NCBI RefSeq assembly: GCF_032884065.1
Contig: NC_088863.1
Span: forward strand, 45,181,687 to 45,245,686
Reading direction: 5' to 3'
Length of the DNA: 64,000 bases
Source: Artemia franciscana
Taxonomy: Eukaryota > Arthropoda > Branchiopoda > Anostraca > Artemiidae
The first letter of the stretch is position 1; each line of letters starts with the position of its first letter. The notes beneath the pieces were generated by a model that was not told where the DNA came from, made no database searches, and worked only from the letters and a program-made list of their open reading frames with translations. Of the stretch, positions 47,613 to 60,960 are shown in pieces. Both the position numbers and the translations under genes were made by a program.

Positions 47613-47693
47613 CTGAGATAGGTTCTATGACACCTATTATTCCAAAGCAGGAACCAACACATTCTAAGTCTTGTTCATTACAAATACTCCAGT
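47613..47693 (-). CDS. INPP5F: Sac2/INPP5F-like internal exon, copy B
   Basis: Identical by eye to 1630-1710: 81 bp, donor CAG|GTAAGAT, acceptor TTTTAG. It encodes WSICNEQDLECVGSCFGIIG and continues in phase into the exon at 45761-46044. The 1.57 kb intron between them holds the RTE-like LINE relic. The exon with the start codon was not found up to 64000. Confidence 0.85.
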
Positions 47694-49368
47694 CTAAAAT
47701 TAAAGTATAGAAATCAATTAGACAATCTAATTCAAGGATCTAATTGCATACACAAAGCCAAAGTAAGGAATCTTTCAGCTATACAGATAGGACTAGCAAT
47801 AATACTATAACTGGTACAATTATATACAGAAACCAGAGATGGCTTATGTGTTCAGAGGATAGGATGTATATGATTTCTAACGTATTGAATAATTCACTCT
47901 TCTATGCAGAAAACATCTATACAAAATTAAACTTCATAGGGCACATTCTGCAATGAAGAAAATGTGTATGAACATGAACTCAAATGGCATTATTTCGTGT
48001 CTAGCTAGGCTGCACTTTATAGATCGAGTATGATGGGTACCAAAAAATTTAGCTTTCGATTACCCTCTGGACACAAACGTAAAGCGGCTCGTTTCCCAAA
48101 TGGAGTGAGAAAAGGTAGAAGGAAAACATTTAAAGGAAAATAGAAATTCATTATAGGGGACAAAGAGTGACACTCTGAATAGATGACAGTGCATGAGGAT
48201 TGAGTGACACCACAAATCTCCACTCATACAACTCTTTACAAGCCAAATTTTACACAGCTCTTAATTTGCACTGAAATCCAAATGCTCAGTTTTGTGGCTT
48301 ATGCAGTCTCAATAGAACATGCAAACGCTAAAATGAAGTATGTCGCCTAAATTGATCACAAATAGGGTTCATTAATAATTATCAAATTAAGATTACTACA
48401 ATTAAGAGTCTTGCTAGTAGAATTTATGATTATCAATTCGCTTTGTTATTGGATTGGTAACCTCATACTCCTTCCTCCTCCCACGACTCCCCATTCATAC
48501 GATTCTCCACTAGCCAAATTACAAATAATTTTTTACTTTCATCGAAATCTAAATTTTCAAATTCTTGAGTATGGTACAGCTAGAATTAGAATATCAACAT
48601 TCAAAGACAAAATGATGACATTATAATGCCTAAATTAATCACATAAGACTTCCATTTCCCCAGCATTTTGAATTCGAAGGTTTCAAAGCTTGTTGATTAC
48701 AAGGAAAACAGCTCAATGCAAAATTCCATAGCCCAAACCTGACAAGTATATATTTAAATTTGGGGTTTGATTCCTACAAAAATGTGTGCTTATGGATTTT
48801 CCAAATCGCTAATTACGAACACGAGCGTCATAAGGAAGATAATTAAAAACTTGCAAAAATTTGATCATGGGTGACTTAGCATGGGAAGTAGGGATTAAAA
48901 CAAATATGCTAAAACCACTGGCAGCCTCTCGGTGACTTCACTAAAAAAGCGGGAAATTAAGTCCGATAATTAACAAAATTAATCTACAATGTTGTAGGAT
49001 TGATTTTTCTACAAGTGATATTTAACCAACATTATTTTGTTCTCAAAAAGTTTTTAAGTCGACAGTCTCCGCCAAATCAATTTAGCTTTGTTTGGGGAAA
49101 TCTTGGCATTTAAGCAGGCTTTTCGACATTAAGCTGGTAGGGCCTACTGACAGAGGCTTAGCTCCAGCGTTTTCATGGGGAAGGGGAAGAGGGGATTCAC
49201 ACCTGGGGAGGCAAGGGACGTGTGATATCCTTCAGGAAAAAAGGGTGTTGAAACGTTTGGAAAAATCACTAGCCTGAATATGTTTTTAAGATGTCCGAAG
49301 ACTTGTTTTCGAAAATTATTTTTTTACTGAATACTAAATTCCCAATGAAAAAAAAGTAAACGTATTAT
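47694..49368. other. Intron/intergenic stretch, copy B
   Basis: Colinear with 1711-3384. It includes the 37-codon basic ORF (48030-48143), changed at several codons relative to copy A. Nothing else is recognised. Confidence 0.4.
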
Positions 49369-49534
49369 GTACCTGCCATAAGTCTTCAATAGCACAATTT
49401 ATCGAGCGGTACTGAAGAAAAGTTACTATTCAGCGAAAGCACTACTTGGTTAAATTCAAAACATTATACAATACATAATAAACAATAAACACACATTAAA
49501 CAAACATAAAATTAAGTACTGTTGCTCGACTCTA
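49369..49534. repeat. hAT-flanking repeat unit, copy B
   Basis: Counterpart of 3385-3550. Its partner unit is absent from copy B because of the 2.26 kb deletion. Confidence 0.5.
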
Positions 49535-49633
49535 TCTTATGATATTTCAAAATTACTAATATGTACATATAAAATAAACTTACAATATACAATTAATCTT
49601 GGAATACAAAAATCAATGTTTTGGCTCTGTATT

Positions 49634-50134
49634 AAACAGACTCGTTACAGAAAGTGTAGTTGTCTACATTTTTCCACATTAAATTCATTTACAACATTAT
49701 ACGGTCAATTTGTATTTCTCTTTCAATTGCCAACAGTGCAAGTGAAGATAACCTTTCTTGCCCCGTGGTGTTGCGGCAGTACGTCTTCAGCCGTCGAAGA
49801 CCAGAAAAAGAGCTTTCACACTACGAGAATTCATCAATCAATCAATCAACTGAATACATTCGAGGCGGGAGGCCTGAAAACCAGATCTTCCCTCTTCTTT
49901 ATGGATTCGGTTGACAATATCTCAATCCTTAGTTTGTTCTTCTTTTCTCGCAATAAGCTCGTACGCTTCTTCTTGGGACAATTAAACTCTGGCTGAATGG
50001 GATGTTGGCTTACTACGTAGTGTATCTTGTGCCGTAGAAATTACGTGACTTATAATAAACGCCGTTGTTGTAAGCCCTGCTTCTTCAATTAAATATTCAA
50101 AATATGGACGAATATGCAAAGCTGATAAATCAGC
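49634..50134 (-). pseudogene. hAT transposase C-terminal region, copy B
   Basis: Counterpart of 3650-4150, with the dimerisation block now CESSFSGLRRLKTYCR. The N-terminal and middle parts of the transposase are deleted from this copy. Confidence 0.65.
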
Positions 50135-50198
50135 TAATTAGGTAAAAACATGTGGTAACATCATGGTAAGGTTTATCCAATTCAATAAGTCAGCTCAC

Positions 50199-51417
50199 TT
50201 TGACCTACTATAGATGGTGTTGCAGGTTTAGATCCGTTAGTAGGTTAAAAACATGTATGAAGAAATCTCTTTTTGAAGATTGGGTTAAAGTTTTTACACC
50301 AGTCAATGGGTTTGATTTAAGTCCCAGTTTAGTTTGCAAATTGAAGAGACTGACTTGTTTTGTTTCCAGTATTTCAAAATTAAATAGTATGTGCTGAGGG
50401 GTTTCTTCCGTGTGCTCAGAGTACTGGCAAAATGGGTTATTGGTAACTTCTCCATTTAGCTGCTTTAGTTTATATGAAAAACAATGGTAGTTGAGGTTAG
50501 CTGTATTTGTACACAGGCGATGGGACCCGACTGATTGCATCCAGGTTGGAAAGGAGGATAAGTTTGTTTGCCTTAATTTAGGTAATGGTTTCAGTCGTAA
50601 TCCTACAAAGCCTAATCTTCCAAGGCTGTTTAAGTTTTGTTTGGTTTGATGTAGGTCTATTTCCAGTGATTCAAAGTTCGCGTTTTTTACGATATTGAGG
50701 GCAGATTTAGAGTAAGAGAATACCACTATATGTTAATTTCTCTGTTTCAGTTAAATAGGGTCTCTAAGTCCAAATTGATTGCAGCTACTTCAGCTGTTAG
50801 TTAGCTGATCCCTGCATTGTTTTTTTCCATGATGCATAGGCTCTGCTCTCTTAAAAAGCGTCCACTTCCCGATCCCTCTTCACTTAAAGACCCATCAGCA
50901 AATAGTGGGCACATTCATTATATTCCTTTCTTAGAAGCTGTTTGATATGTTGGATTGCAGTTTGGAATCAATTTCTTCCTTTTTGAGGGAGAAAAATTCC
51001 AGCTTAACCTCTGGGATGGTTGATATCCATGATGATTCTTTTGCTATTTTAATTTTCATATGTTCAGGCTTGATGGGTTATTATGCCCTGGCTGTAATTG
51101 CTAGCATCAGTGTGTGGTTTTAGGCTCTAGCAGGCTAGCTCTGCCTTCTGGAAATAGAAAATGGTGAGGGGTTGTTTCAAATTTTGTCACGTATCTTAGA
51201 GTTAATAGTTTAAATATTTTCATTTGGTGGGAGCCCTCCTTCTTGTAAAAGGTGTGGAACCTTTGTTGTTTTCCTAAATCCTGTAGCAAGGCCGATTGCT
51301 TTATTTTGTATACATTCTAGTTTCTTGAAGAGCTGTTTTGAGCAAGCTCTATAGATAATCAGGCCATACCCAATTACTAGTCTAATGTACTGCGTGTAGA
51401 GTTTAAGAAGGGCTCTA
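50199..51417 (-). pseudogene. LINE 3' half with RNase H, copy B (cut by deletion)
   Basis: Counterpart of 4215-5436, with the thumb remnant, the ADGS RNase H block (with 1-base losses near 50905 and 50968 relative to A) and the Cys/His C-terminus. It ends abruptly at 51417, where sequence equivalent to A 7701 follows. Confidence 0.7.
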
Positions 51418-52805
51418 CTAATTCTAATATCGTATCTTTTTTACAAACTAGACTAGAAAAAGCCATCAAAAGGTACCACATGGTATACCTAAAGAGCAAT
51501 TACGGTGGCATGTCTGGAATGGAAAGGCTGGGCCAGACACATGGACATCATAGAGGACTAATTATGAGCTCATTGATGAACCAACTGCTATATTTAATTT
51601 ATTTTTATAAATTCAACTTAATAAGGCAATCATAAAGTGTCATATGGCACCCAAAAAGTATACTTTTGTTTTAAAAAATGTGTTTTTCCCATTAAATTTT
51701 TATCTTTAATTTGAATATGTTTTTTATTTTATGTTACGGGTTAAAACAAGAGTGATGCATGGCAAAACCCACGGAAAAAATATAATTTGGGCTATATATT
51801 TGCACATTGGGGGGGGGGGGGCTCCTGGTAAAGTATAGTGGAACTGGAGTTGAAATGTCTTAACTACAAATATCTTACACATTATGAAGTAACAATTGAT
51901 TTTTAACACGTTTCCTTCTCAAGAGCCAAATTCTAGACTTATACTAAATCTAGGGATGGGGTATTTTGTTTCAATGAAAATACCAAATAAAAAGGTATTT
52001 CTAAAATCAAGGAGTGGGGAGAAATCCAGGGGTATTTTTACTAATACTACTACTACTGAAATTGCAACAACTTGTAAAGTTAAAGAGTATTAAGATAAAA
52101 AGGGTGCCAAAAGGGGATCAAAAGGGTACATCAGCAATATTTTTGGAATAGTTTACAGTATCAAGGTGGAACTTACAGGGCATCATCAGGGGAATATTTA
52201 ACTGATCAAAGTACAAGATGTGCAAGATGTTACTATTATTAATGCTGTTGCTGCTGTTATTAATGCTGCTGCTACTACTATTAATTCTGCCACTACTGCT
52301 ACAATTATTGCTACAGTGCTACTACTATTGCTAATAAAACTAAGGGTATTAAGACGAAAATCTTGGGCAATATCAAAACTGTATTGAACAACTCGAAACA
52401 CGCTATGCCCATATAGGTTGTCAAGAGGACATATCAGCAATGCTTCAGAAAGCTTCAGAGCTTTAGTTTGAAGCTTAATCAATTAAGCTGAAGCTTTTTC
52501 AGGGACAATTTAGGCTCATGTTAAACTACATCAAAACGAACTATGAGCATGTGGATGTTCAAAAGGGTGACAAAGCAATATCTCAGGAAGGGTTAGATTA
52601 TTAAGCCACAAGACACTAGCCAGAACATGCATACTTTTAATACTACTTCTATGGTTACTATAACTAATGACACAAAGGGTATTAACATGAAACTTTTAGG
52701 GAACGTTTAGAGGGAGCTTAGGATATGACAATTAGCTAGCATTGATCAGATTTAATTCTTTGACGTCTATGTCAAGTTTTGTAGATAAAAATCACTATTC
52801 AGTTG
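51418..52805. other. Non-coding stretch with trinucleotide tract, copy B
   Basis: Counterpart of 7701-9084, including the GCT/ATT trinucleotide tract (about 52226-52346) and a poly(G) tract longer than in A (51810-51821). No gene. Confidence 0.45.
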
Positions 52806-53346
52806 GAAATTTCGGTCAATGATGGTATTACCGGAACAATTTTTTGGTCATGAAACTATTGTTAATAGATGCATTTTCAATTTTTGAACATCTTTTCTCT
52901 CTTGCAAAACTACTGCAAACTCACCGTTATGGAGATGTTCCAGCCCAAATATTCTTGTATTTATACATATAGAATTGCAATCATTTCCGTTTTCGTTGAT
53001 TGAGAGAAGTTTATTTATGAAAGAATCAGCCTAAAATAATTTGCCTTTGGAATGTACTTAACCTAACCTCTATCTAATATCTATTCCTATTGTACATATT
53101 ATCATCAAATAAACGATAAACAAATAAACAATAGCGCAATAGATCTTACAGAAAAAAAAGACTAAAAACAATGGAAATTAACAGAAAAATGACCAACTTT
53201 CAGTTTGAATAACTGCATAACGGTGAGTTTACGGTAGTTTTGCAAGAGAGAAAAGATGTTCAAAAAGTCAAAATGCATCTTTTAACAATAGTTTCATGAC
53301 CCAAAAAAATTGTTCCGGTAATACCAACATTGACTGAAATTTCCTC
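52806..53346. mobile_element. Long-TIR non-autonomous element, copy B
   Basis: Counterpart of 9085-9625, with both ~130 bp inverted arms preserved. Confidence 0.7.
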
Positions 53347-54846
53347 CTAAGCATTCCCAATGTCTTAGTAGCAAATCCAAGACGTCAAGTGAAACAAGCA
53401 AAATTCCAAACAGTTAAGACAATAGGGAACTTCCTTAGACACCCACCATACCCCCCAAAAAAATAAAAATAAATAATAATAACAGCCTATCTGATGATGC
53501 AATTTTTGGGGCACTTCTGAAAATTATTTTTCCTTATTGAGCTATGATGGATTATCCAAGACTTACCCTCTTTTAATGAGCATGAACTGAAATTGTGCTT
53601 TTCAAACCACAACGATTTTTTTCCATCTAAAAATATGATATGTTCTCTAGATGATAGTACTTCCATCAACTTCAGAATGTGTGTTGATGTCCCAAGTTAC
53701 AGCTGAATTCCTTGAGTTGCAGGCAAATTTTAGCTTAAAGAAAGAAAAAGGCAAATAATAAAAGAAACAAGAGTGATGATATAGCAATAGAGCATGCAAG
53801 TGACCTAAAATCCACATATTTTCTGGATCCTTTTTATTCCCTTTAATATAAATTGTGGCTGCAGCATTAACTTCAACCTAGTAAAGGGCTAACACAACCC
53901 ACAGTTACCAAAAAAAAGCCTGAAACCTCTAAAAACGGTGTTGCATTGAAATAAAAAGTGCGCCACTGGGATTGCCTTAGTCAAAAACCCTGTATAGGAA
54001 ATTTACAGTCCCTTGGCTTCAATATCAAGGAAAATTCATTGGCTTGAACACAAGGAAAATAATTTTTTTGCAGGAGATGCACTTTTTTTCCATTTTTTTT
54101 CTTTTTTTTTTTGGTCTGCAGCTAGCAGGGCACTGAAACATCATAGAGAGTCTTTTAAGGCTTCATTTAAATTGCTACATTTACGTGCCTTTGTAATTAA
54201 CAAACCAAAATATTTAAAAATAAAATCACTTTTTTGACAAAAAAAAAACCTACATCTTGCAGGTTTAAGAATAGCATCATAATTGTAGGTAACAGCCATG
54301 AATGACACTATACTAAAATACTTTAAAGGGTGTCTAGGGTAGCAATAACAGAGCAATTCGTTCTTTACTAGTCCTGCCAAGAAAAAGCGCAAACATTACA
54401 TATGGAATACATCCATTAGGCTTTATGTTGCTTGAGCAACCTGTTTTAAATGAAAAGAATGCCTGAATTACAATGCAGCAATTTTGTTTAAAATTTCACT
54501 TTTTCTGGAAAGAACAGCAATTCTATCAGTTAATCAAAGGATATTGTGTTTTGATTATTTTCATTTTGCACATTGAGAAGAGAATAGCAATTACAACAGG
54601 AGATTTGCATATTGAGGCGGTCTTGACCAAAACATTGTTGTGAGTTGATTACTATCAGCAGCAATATAGCCAATGGCAAAGAAAAACTTTCTACACCCAA
54701 TTAAAGAAAAATCATATTTCTGAAAACCAGATGGGTTACTAAACAAGAACAAAAAAAATACAGTCTGTGTTGAAACCAGAACTAGCAATGTACTAGTACT
54801 GACAGCTAATCATGCCACCAAGCTGCCAGAGGTTAATTCCAAAAAT
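53347..54846. other. Non-coding stretch, copy B
   Basis: Counterpart of 9626-11123. No gene. Confidence 0.4.
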
Positions 54847-55162
54847 GTAGTCTCCTATAATCAAAAATTGTTCACACCTTCAGTCTTCAGTACCTCTGTA
54901 CAGTTCCTAGTTCAACCTGTTCAACTAAATCTGTTCTTATAATCTTCTTGTGATCAATTCAAGGATGCCTGCTTTTTGTTTGGCTTAACATTGATTGCCA
55001 AAAACATAGCTTTGGGTGACCTATCATCTTTGATCCATAAAGCATGATCCAATTACATTAATCTTTAGTTCAGAAACTAGGACTAAACACTACTTTCTGC
55101 ACAGATTATTGTTGATGCAGGGTTGCATTAGCAAGTACATAAAACAATCCTTAGATAATTTA

Positions 55163-55440
55163 ACTTTTAAAAAAAACGAGTTTTTTCAACTGAAAGTAAG
55201 GAGTGACATAAAAACTTAAAACGAAAAGAAACTATTATGCATATGAAGGGGATTGCCCCCTCCTCAATACCTTGTTCTTTCCACTAAGGTTTTTTAGAAC
55301 TTTTAGAAAAGCTTCTTAATGTTCTAACTAAACAACCCTTGTGTTTCAGGAGTTGTTCTTAAATAATTGGGACAAAATTCAATCTTTAGCTTAAAGAACA
55401 AGGTACTGATGAGGGGGGGGGGGGGGAACTTGTAAGTAAG
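55163..55440. repeat. 3' fragment of the dispersed hairpin-start repeat
   Basis: Shares CAACTGAAAGTAAGGAG, AAAACTTAAAACGAA-AG and the GATTCAGG-like words with 43120-43290. A second inverted CTTTAGCTTAAAGAACAAGG block suggests it too is a partial foldback. It carries a G13 tract. Confidence 0.6.
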
Positions 55441-55672
55441 CCATAAACTTGTCTCAATACAAAATGATAATACTGGTTAGTGAGCGAAAATTATTTTTCT
55501 TTTAAATTTTGATTATTTCTCTAGTTGGCTATTGTCTGTTTGCTTAAAATAATGTTTCAATTAGTTACCTAATTGGATAATCTATGCAAAACTTGAGTAT
55601 GGTTGGAAATTATTTGTACATTCTATAGAATAGAAATTTTTAGACATTATTCATTGGATATACTCCCATCAT

Positions 55673-55900
55673 CAAAGGTCAGTACTCTCTGAAGGGAGGA
55701 GTGGAGCTATATGCTTAAAAAAGCCTTCTAATGAGATCATTAAGTCTCATTCACATAACTAAACAAATTTCCAAGAAATCAAATCATCAAAGGTCAGTAC
55801 TCTCTGGAGGGAGGAGTGGAGCTATGTGCTTCAAAATGCCTTCCAATGAGATCATTCAGTTTCAATCACATAACTAAACAACTTTCCAAGATATTGTAAA
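55673..55900. repeat. Tandem duplication, ~114 bp unit
   Basis: CATCAAAGGTCAGTACTCTC-TGGAGGGAGGAGTGGAGCTAT occurs twice, followed in both by GCCTTC-AATGAGATCATT and CATAACTAAACAA. There are two units with modest divergence. Confidence 0.85.
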
Positions 55901-56419
55901 CAAACTAGACTAGAATTTTACCCCAAAAATTTGTGGCAGCCCTGAAGTGACAGTTGTTTCAGAAACAAAATTTTATTTCCAAGCCAGACCTAAGAAATCT
56001 GTGATGTTACTAGGAGATATCAAGGAAGACTTGAACTTGCTGGAATCAACTTATTGATGTTGTTGTTGTTTACTTTACATTTCAGAATCAACCACTCATA
56101 TACATGCCATCCTCTATGAAATCTTGGCCTTCAAGTGGAACCACACCACTTTAGTATCGCACAGATATATATTTGACACTAGTCATGTCAACACTTAAAA
56201 TATTATGGGGTTGTACAAAGATGTTGTACAGAGTGTTCTTATTTAAATCACTGACCTTAGTCTGCATATCACATCACTATCCTGCTATGGTCACATAACA
56301 TGTCTAGAAATATATAAAGTAAAAAAAATAAAATATAAATAAAATAAGTCATACATAAATTCAATATAGACACAAGATTTATAAAACATTATACAGATTA
56401 CAATTTTATATATAATTAG

Positions 56420-57660
56420 TCAATAAGGATCTAATATCATGGACCAGTCCATCAGATGGTGGCCTATAATCATCAAGCTCTAAAATTGGATTTGCACAAT
56501 TTCTAATGTAATCATTAGTCTCCCTACAACATAATACATGTTATATATTCACTTTGTGTGGGTTTTACAATTATACTCTGGCTATCTATAATGCCCCACT
56601 TAGCCATATTATCAGCAGATTCATTTCCAGCAATTTCAACATGTTCTGGAACCCAGACCAGAAGTATATCATTCCCCATACAATAAAATGACCAAATAAT
56701 TTGATGAATACTATACACTATTCATGACTATGGACATGTTCATTCATTAGGCACTTAAGGGATGATGCAGAGTCAGAACAAATCATCCAACTCTGTGCTT
56801 GTCCATATGACTTGATAAAATATGTTCTATAGTCATGTTATCATCTCTACTATGGTTAGGCATAGGGACAACACATTATCCTTTATTACACATGGATAAT
56901 TTAATACACTATACTCAAAGAGAATCTCATTAAACGGTGTTGTATTTAGGGACTCAATAGAAAGTAAATTACTACATCTATAAAAAAAAGGAATATTCAC
57001 ATTCTTAATCTAATATCCCTGTTCTAATTACTTATTATTTCTATCTTAATAAGATCCTCATCTAAACTAGCTTTCTTGGTTAAGTACTTCACAAGTAACT
57101 TATCATCCTATAATTTAAGGGAGCTCACCCCCAATTTGATCATCATTGCAGGAATAGGGGTACTATGTAGGCAACCTAAGCATTGCCTACAAACACTATG
57201 TTAAGCTATACCTAACATTTTTAAATTCTTCTAACTAGTATCACCATATGTAAAGCTACTATAATCAAACTTCCTAACAATAACAACCTTTATAATTTTA
57301 CTACAGTACTTGTAAGAAGCACCCCCTTTTCCTAGGCACATTACATGTATAAGGTTTAACCTACTCCTTATATTACCAAACAAATACTTTGAATGTCTCA
57401 ATCAAGTCATTTTACTATCCAAAAATAGACCTAGGTAACAAAAAGAGTCATTCACCTGAATAAACTGATTCAAAACATTCACCTGTGGTATTGCAGTATT
57501 GCTATTTCTTGAGAAAACCATACCAACTGTTTTCTCAGGTGATAGTATCATATTTGTTTTTATTACACCAGTGTTAGACATTATTCAATGCTTTTTTGCA
57601 TCACTAGCTGTAGGTGATGGAGTGTTTTTCCAGGTGACACCAGTGCAATTTCATCTGCAT
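56420..57660 (-). pseudogene. LINE with RNase H (second family), palm end to C-terminus, copy B
   Basis: Minus strand: [19 protein letters not shown] (57660-57600, catalytic YADD changed to YADE); [12 protein letters not shown] (57520); SFCYLGLFLDSKMT (57430); FDYSSFTYGD (57270); LGCLHSTPIPAMMIKLGVSS (57150); and RNase H pieces SDSASSLKCL (56790) and VWVPEHVEIAGNESADNMAK (56650-56590). This order is that of an I/Jockey-type LINE with an RNase H domain. The 5' half of the same RT is at 59552-60960. A TA array and a Helitron separate the halves. Confidence 0.82.
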
Positions 57661-57860
<200 letters not shown>

Positions 57861-57863
<3 letters not shown>

Positions 57864-59323
57864 ATATATATAAAAATAAGTTGTCTGTGTGTGGATCTGT
57901 GGATCAGGTGACGTCATGTTTGTCCGTATATGACGTCTGAATTATTTCACACTAATACAAAAGAAGAAAAAAACTAAAAAAGGTAAAAACTACAAAAAAA
58001 AACTAAAAAGAAAAAAAAACTAAAAAAGCTAAAAAACTAAAAAAAGGTAAAAATCTAATAACTAAAAAAAAACTGAAAAAAATAAAAAAAAGGCAAAAAC
58101 TACAAAAAAAATAAAAACTAATAAAAAAACTAAAAAAGCTAAAAAACTAAAAAAACTAAAAAAAAACTAAAAAAAGGTAAAAAACTAAAAAAAACTAAAA
58201 ACTAAAAAAGAAAAAAACTAAAAAAAAGGAAAAAACTGAAAAATAAAAGAGAAAAAGAAAACTAAAAAAATATGAATAAATATATATAAAAATAAGTTGT
58301 TTGTGGGTTATGTCTGTCTGTCTGTCTGTCGAGTGACGTCGTGTTTGTCCACATATGACGTCTGAATTATTTCACACTAATACAAAAGAAGAAAAAAAAC
58401 TAAAAAAGGTAAAAACTACAAAAAAAAACTAAAAAGAAAAAAAACTAAAAAAGCTAAAAAACTAAAAAAAAACTAAAAAAAGGTAAAAAACTAAAAACTA
58501 AAAAAAACTGAAAAAACTAAAAAAAGGCAAAAACTAAAAAAAAACTAAAAACTAATAAAAAAACTAAAAAAGCTAAAAAACTAAAAAAAACTAAAAAAAG
58601 GTAAAAAACAAAAAAAAACTAAAAACTAAAAAAGAAAAAACTAAAAAAAAAGGAAAAAACTGAAAAATAAGAGAAAAAGAAAACTAAAAAAATATTAATA
58701 AATATAAAAAATATAAATATAAATATAATATAAATTAGCAATCAACAAAGCACCGAGACACAAATGACGACCGGGACACAGGGAGTATAAATGACGACCA
58801 GGACATAAGTAAAAAAAAAAAACTAAAAAAACTAAAAAATGGTAAAAACTACAAAAAAACTAAAAACTAATAAAAAAACTAAAAAATCTAAAAATCTAAA
58901 TAAACTAAAAAAGAAAAAAAAGAAAAAAGGAAAAAAATAAAGGAGAAAAACAAAACTAAAAAACGAATGTATATACAGACCGGGACACTGGGATACAGAT
59001 GACGACCGGGACACAGGGAATATAAATGACGACCGGGACACAGGGACACAACTACAATGGGGACGCCGGGGGGCACAGGGGGATATAAATGAAGACCGGG
59101 ACACAAGGAATATAAATGATGCCCGGGATACTCAAAGAGAAATCACAGACTGGAACACCAGGACACAAATGACGACCGGGACACAGGGAATATAAATGAT
59201 TGTTTTCCCATGGACCATTATATGTTGCATGTTCAAGAGTCGGTAAACCTGACAATCTATTTATATGCACAGACAATGGGACAGCAAAGAATGTTGTATA
59301 TTCGCAAGTTTTACGTAGTTAAA

Positions 59324-59394
<71 letters not shown>

Positions 59395-59551
59395 ATCTAT
59401 ATTCACAGGTGGGACATAGGGACACAACTACAATGGCGCGTAACTAATATGGCGTGTAACAACTTACGCGCGCGGGGGGGCTTGGGGGGGGCGTGAAGCG
59501 CCCCCACCAACTAGGTGTTGGGGTGGCGCAAAGCGCCACCCCAACAGCTAG
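57861..59551 (+). mobile_element. Helitron inserted in LINE RT, with internal 416 bp duplication
   Basis: The 5' TC at 57861 is preceded by A. The 3' CTAG at 59548-59551 is followed by T, with the terminal hairpin TTGGGGTGGCGC-AAA-GCGCCACCCCAA at 59518-59544. The 5' region (AAAAATAAGTTGT... ACACTAATACAAAAGAAG) occurs at 57871 and again at 58287, a 416 bp internal tandem duplication. AAAACTAAAAAGG-type and GACGACCGGGACACA-type minisatellites follow, then the helicase C-terminal remnant (59200-59325) and a TA array (59326-59392). The tRNA-like module is deleted here: the sequence jumps from GAATTATTTCA to CACTAATACAAAAG. Confidence 0.9.
59326..59392. repeat. (TA)n microsatellite inside Helitron
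   Basis: At the same position, just after the helicase stop, as the longer array at 21144-21300 and the very short one at 31285-31298. Confidence 0.9.
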
Positions 59552-59592
<41 letters not shown>

Positions 59593-60960
59593 ACTTTATG
59601 AAGAAGGACAGTTGAGAGGTCCAAAATGCTATAATATATAACAAACAATATGGGGTTTAACACACCTTGCTGAGGTAGTCAAATATAATTTTTAATCTGA
59701 AGATTTGTACTTTATCTACCAGCAGATACTCTAACCCCAAAATTCCTCAGAAAGCTAGAAATCCAATTTATGTAATCCCTAGGACTACTACTTTCATGTG
59801 CTTTATTCAACAGCTTGTGCACATCATATTGATCAAATGCAGACTGCATTTCTAAGAAAACAGCAAATGTATCCTTCCTGCATCCAAAGCCCTGTTTTAT
59901 TTGGGTTCTCAAGTCTAACTTGGCAGTCAGTTGTACTCTGGTTTGGCTGACAAATAAACTACTTTTTCCATGTAGATTTTATTACAAGCCAAAAATTCTA
60001 TTCTTTATAAAGTGTTTTATTAATTTAAAGAGGCAAGATCTAAGAAAAATGAGTCTACATGAATCTGGGCTAGAAGATTTCTTTCTCATTTTAGTTATTA
60101 GGATAATAGATGTCTTTCTCTACTCTTTGGGGACATACCCCTCTTTCATAGACTTGTTAAAAAGCCTCAGAAGCAAATTTTTGGCTTCCTCTGGTAAATT
60201 TTATAGCATTAGGTAGTGTATTTGGTCAGGACCAATTCCTCTTGGTTTTATTTTCTTTAAAGTAGCCCATTTAAAAGTTCTTCTAGAGCAAAGTCTTTCA
60301 TTAGGGGTTGGTTTATTTTATCAATAATTTTATTGCTTGGTATTTTATAAGGATGTCCAGGATCTTTTCTTTTTTTTCTAAAAGAATCTTCATTTTAACT
60401 TATGGAACTGTGAAATCTATGCCATCCTTTTTACAGAAAACATGAATTTTTAGCCAGTATAGATTTTGAGATTTTGCCATGTAGGCTATCTTTTATTGTT
60501 TAATTATTTGAAAATTTGTCCTAAATTAGTTTCCTCTATCATTCTCTTGTTTCTTGGAGGATAGTTTTTTTTAGGACTGTAGTGGCCCTATTGATCTCTA
60601 TTTTATTACTTATTATTCCATTTCTTGCATATCAGTCTCTATTATTTTTTTTTAGCCAAGCTTTTTCCCAATTTATATCCAAGCCTGTAATTGAGTTTCT
60701 TTTTGTTTTCTTAGGCTTAGAAAAACAAACTAATTCTTCACTAGTTTTCACTAGCACATTTATAATTTGTTCAGGTAAAATTCTAGTGTAGCTACTTTTT
60801 TTATCTTGGAAAGGGGTTAGGTGAGGAAAATAAAACTCTCAGGAATGGGTCTATAGATTACAGTTTATCCTGAAAAGGTTTTTTGAAGTACCTAGCTCTA
60901 CTCCTTCTCTTTCTAGGGGGCAGTGACCTTTGATTACCTCTAAAGATCTTTATGTTATGA
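59552..60960 (-). pseudogene. LINE with RNase H (second family), 5' half of RT, copy B
   Basis: Minus strand: GIGPDQIHYLML (60230), LFNKSMKEGYVPKE (60150), SPDSCRLIFL and LIKHFIKNRIFGL (60080-59995), KQGFGCRKDTFAVFLEMQSA followed by FDQYDVHKLL (59900-59800, a degenerate FLD-KAFD box with E for the catalytic D), SFLRNFGVRVSAG (59730), and LPQQGVLNPILF (59680). A CA/TA repeat and the Helitron 3' end follow. The continuation, starting at the YADE box, is at 57660 leftwards. The site of the CR1-like insertion of copy A is empty here. Confidence 0.8.
60487..60495. other. Empty target site of the CR1-like LINE
   Basis: A single TATCTTTTA at the place where copy A has two copies bracketing 1.7 kb of LINE. 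Confidence 0.9.

Noticed and set aside
58287-58400. Second Helitron 5' end nested in 57861-59551
   Set aside because: It lacks the TC start and has no second 3' end. A 416 bp internal duplication explains it.
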